This document shows positions 14,203 through 14,463 of a stretch of DNA of 14,463 nt, piece by piece. How positions within the stretch are numbered: the stretch's first letter is position 1; each line of letters opens with the position of its first letter. Source of the DNA: Spirochaetota bacterium (GTDB lineage: Bacteria; Spirochaetota; UBA12135; COTS27; JAFLEE01); the NCBI GenBank assembly GCA_017302015.1, contig JAFLEE010000107.1:1-14463 (forward strand), written 5' to 3'. The notes below the pieces were generated by a model, which was not told the DNA's origin, did no database searches, and was given only the letters and a program-made list of their open reading frames with translations. Position numbers and translations under genes: made by a program.

Positions 14203-14240
14203 AAAAAAGGCCGCCCCTCCGAATCGGAAGCGGCGGCCTT
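14203..14240 (-). terminator. Intrinsic terminator for a transcript entering from the right
   Basis: AAGGCCGCC (14207-14215) pairs with GGCGGCCTT (14232-14240) around a 16-nt loop that holds a small TCCGAATCGGA pairing. On the minus strand the stem runs into a T6 tract (plus-strand A-run 14203-14208). No minus-strand protein gene precedes it convincingly, so it may end an RNA gene or a gene beyond the window. Confidence 0.8.
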
Positions 14241-14307
14241 ATATAGCGGGATAATGAATTCGCTCCTAATCGTCCTTCCTCACCCCCTTTCAAATGCGAA
14301 GCGTTTG

Positions 14308-14463
14308 ACCCCGGGTTTTTGGGAGGGAGGGAGCGGTCCGTGGCGAGCGCGCCTTTTGCCCGCTCGTTCGCGGGCAAACGAAGCGCGAGACGCGGATCGC
14401 TCCCTCCCGGGTCCCGAAAAGAGTGGGGTTTGCTACATGCTCTCACCGTGCATGCTCGAGTCC
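14308..14463 (-). ncRNA. Candidate structured RNA or large hairpin, partial at the right edge
   Basis: GGGAGGGAGCG (14325-14335) pairs over 11 perfect bases with CGCTCCCTCCC (14398-14408); inside, TTTGCCCGC (14355-14363) pairs with GCGGGCAAA (14370-14378) around a 6-nt loop, with further short GC pairings between. Outside, CCCGGG repeats at 14311-14316 and 14406-14411 can extend the base. A third small stem, CATGC/GCATG, lies at 14436-14455. Downstream on the minus strand comes the T6 terminator at 14203-14240. The layout fits a structured RNA ending there, but I recognise no family. Confidence 0.4.

Noticed and set aside
14081-14446. 121-codon minus-strand open frame
   Set aside because: It runs through the terminator hairpin and the long nested hairpin, has no ribosome site at its ATG, and its translation is Arg/Gly/Pro-rich with no domain pattern.
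14400-14463. Minus-strand strings resembling RNase P RNA (GGTGAGAGC, then CAAACCCCAC) and tmRNA (AGCATGTAG)
   Set aside because: The next universally conserved blocks are missing: no GAGCAAG-CCAAATAG segment of RNase P, and no T-loop or CCA-type end of tmRNA. Too little sequence is present on the right to decide.

Overview
The window is GC-rich bacterial chromosome with tightly packed genes, no mobile elements, no CRISPR array and no recognisable tRNA or rRNA. The host cannot be named from this stretch alone. Repeated Val-Thr-Asn motifs in a secreted TPR-like protein, a Rho with a long charged N-terminal extension, lipoprotein forms of housekeeping enzymes and a large ADP-ribosylglycohydrolase-family protein all suggest a member of the PVC group (Verrucomicrobiota, Kiritimatiellota or Lentisphaerota). 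That placement is a low-confidence inference.

Left part (1-5842): a small ArsR-type repressor gene on the minus strand is divergent from a plus-strand series: rho (with a clear sigma70-type promoter at 515-544 and a leader of about 150 nt), a one-domain DUF350 membrane protein, mazG, a secreted TPR-like protein with VTN repeats, and a cyclic-nucleotide-binding-domain protein. Junctions are short (29, 7, 82 and 7 bp).

Middle part (5843-8889): a lipoprotein of the YiiX type (permuted NlpC/P60 fold), a minus-strand lipoprotein methionine sulfoxide reductase (msrA), and a polytopic membrane protein resembling DUF6020-type GT-C glycosyltransferases, with its own promoter.

The most remarkable region is 9116-11508. 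Three genes with strong Shine-Dalgarno sites and near-zero spacing encode a stripped-down flagellar-type switch complex: a divergent SpoA-domain protein, a SpoA-only FliN, and a 627-residue fusion of FliM (middle domain plus a degenerate SpoA domain) through a coiled-coil linker to the middle and C-terminal domains of FliG. The fusion lacks the FliF-binding domain of FliG and the CheY-binding peptide of FliM, and no other flagellar or type III secretion gene is in view. It therefore looks like a one-to-one, pre-assembled C-ring unit used in an unusual setting. An AraC-family regulator gene follows 17 bp later and may belong to the same transcript.

Right part (12345-14463): a strong terminator ends a minus-strand ADP-ribosylglycohydrolase-family gene that carries an extra C-terminal domain and a terminal cysteine cluster. 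The last 547 bases have no convincing gene. They hold an AT-rich promoter-like stretch with a GGTCA-N3-TGACC palindrome, a second minus-strand terminator, and a long nested hairpin, which together may mark the 3' part of a structured RNA entering from the right edge.
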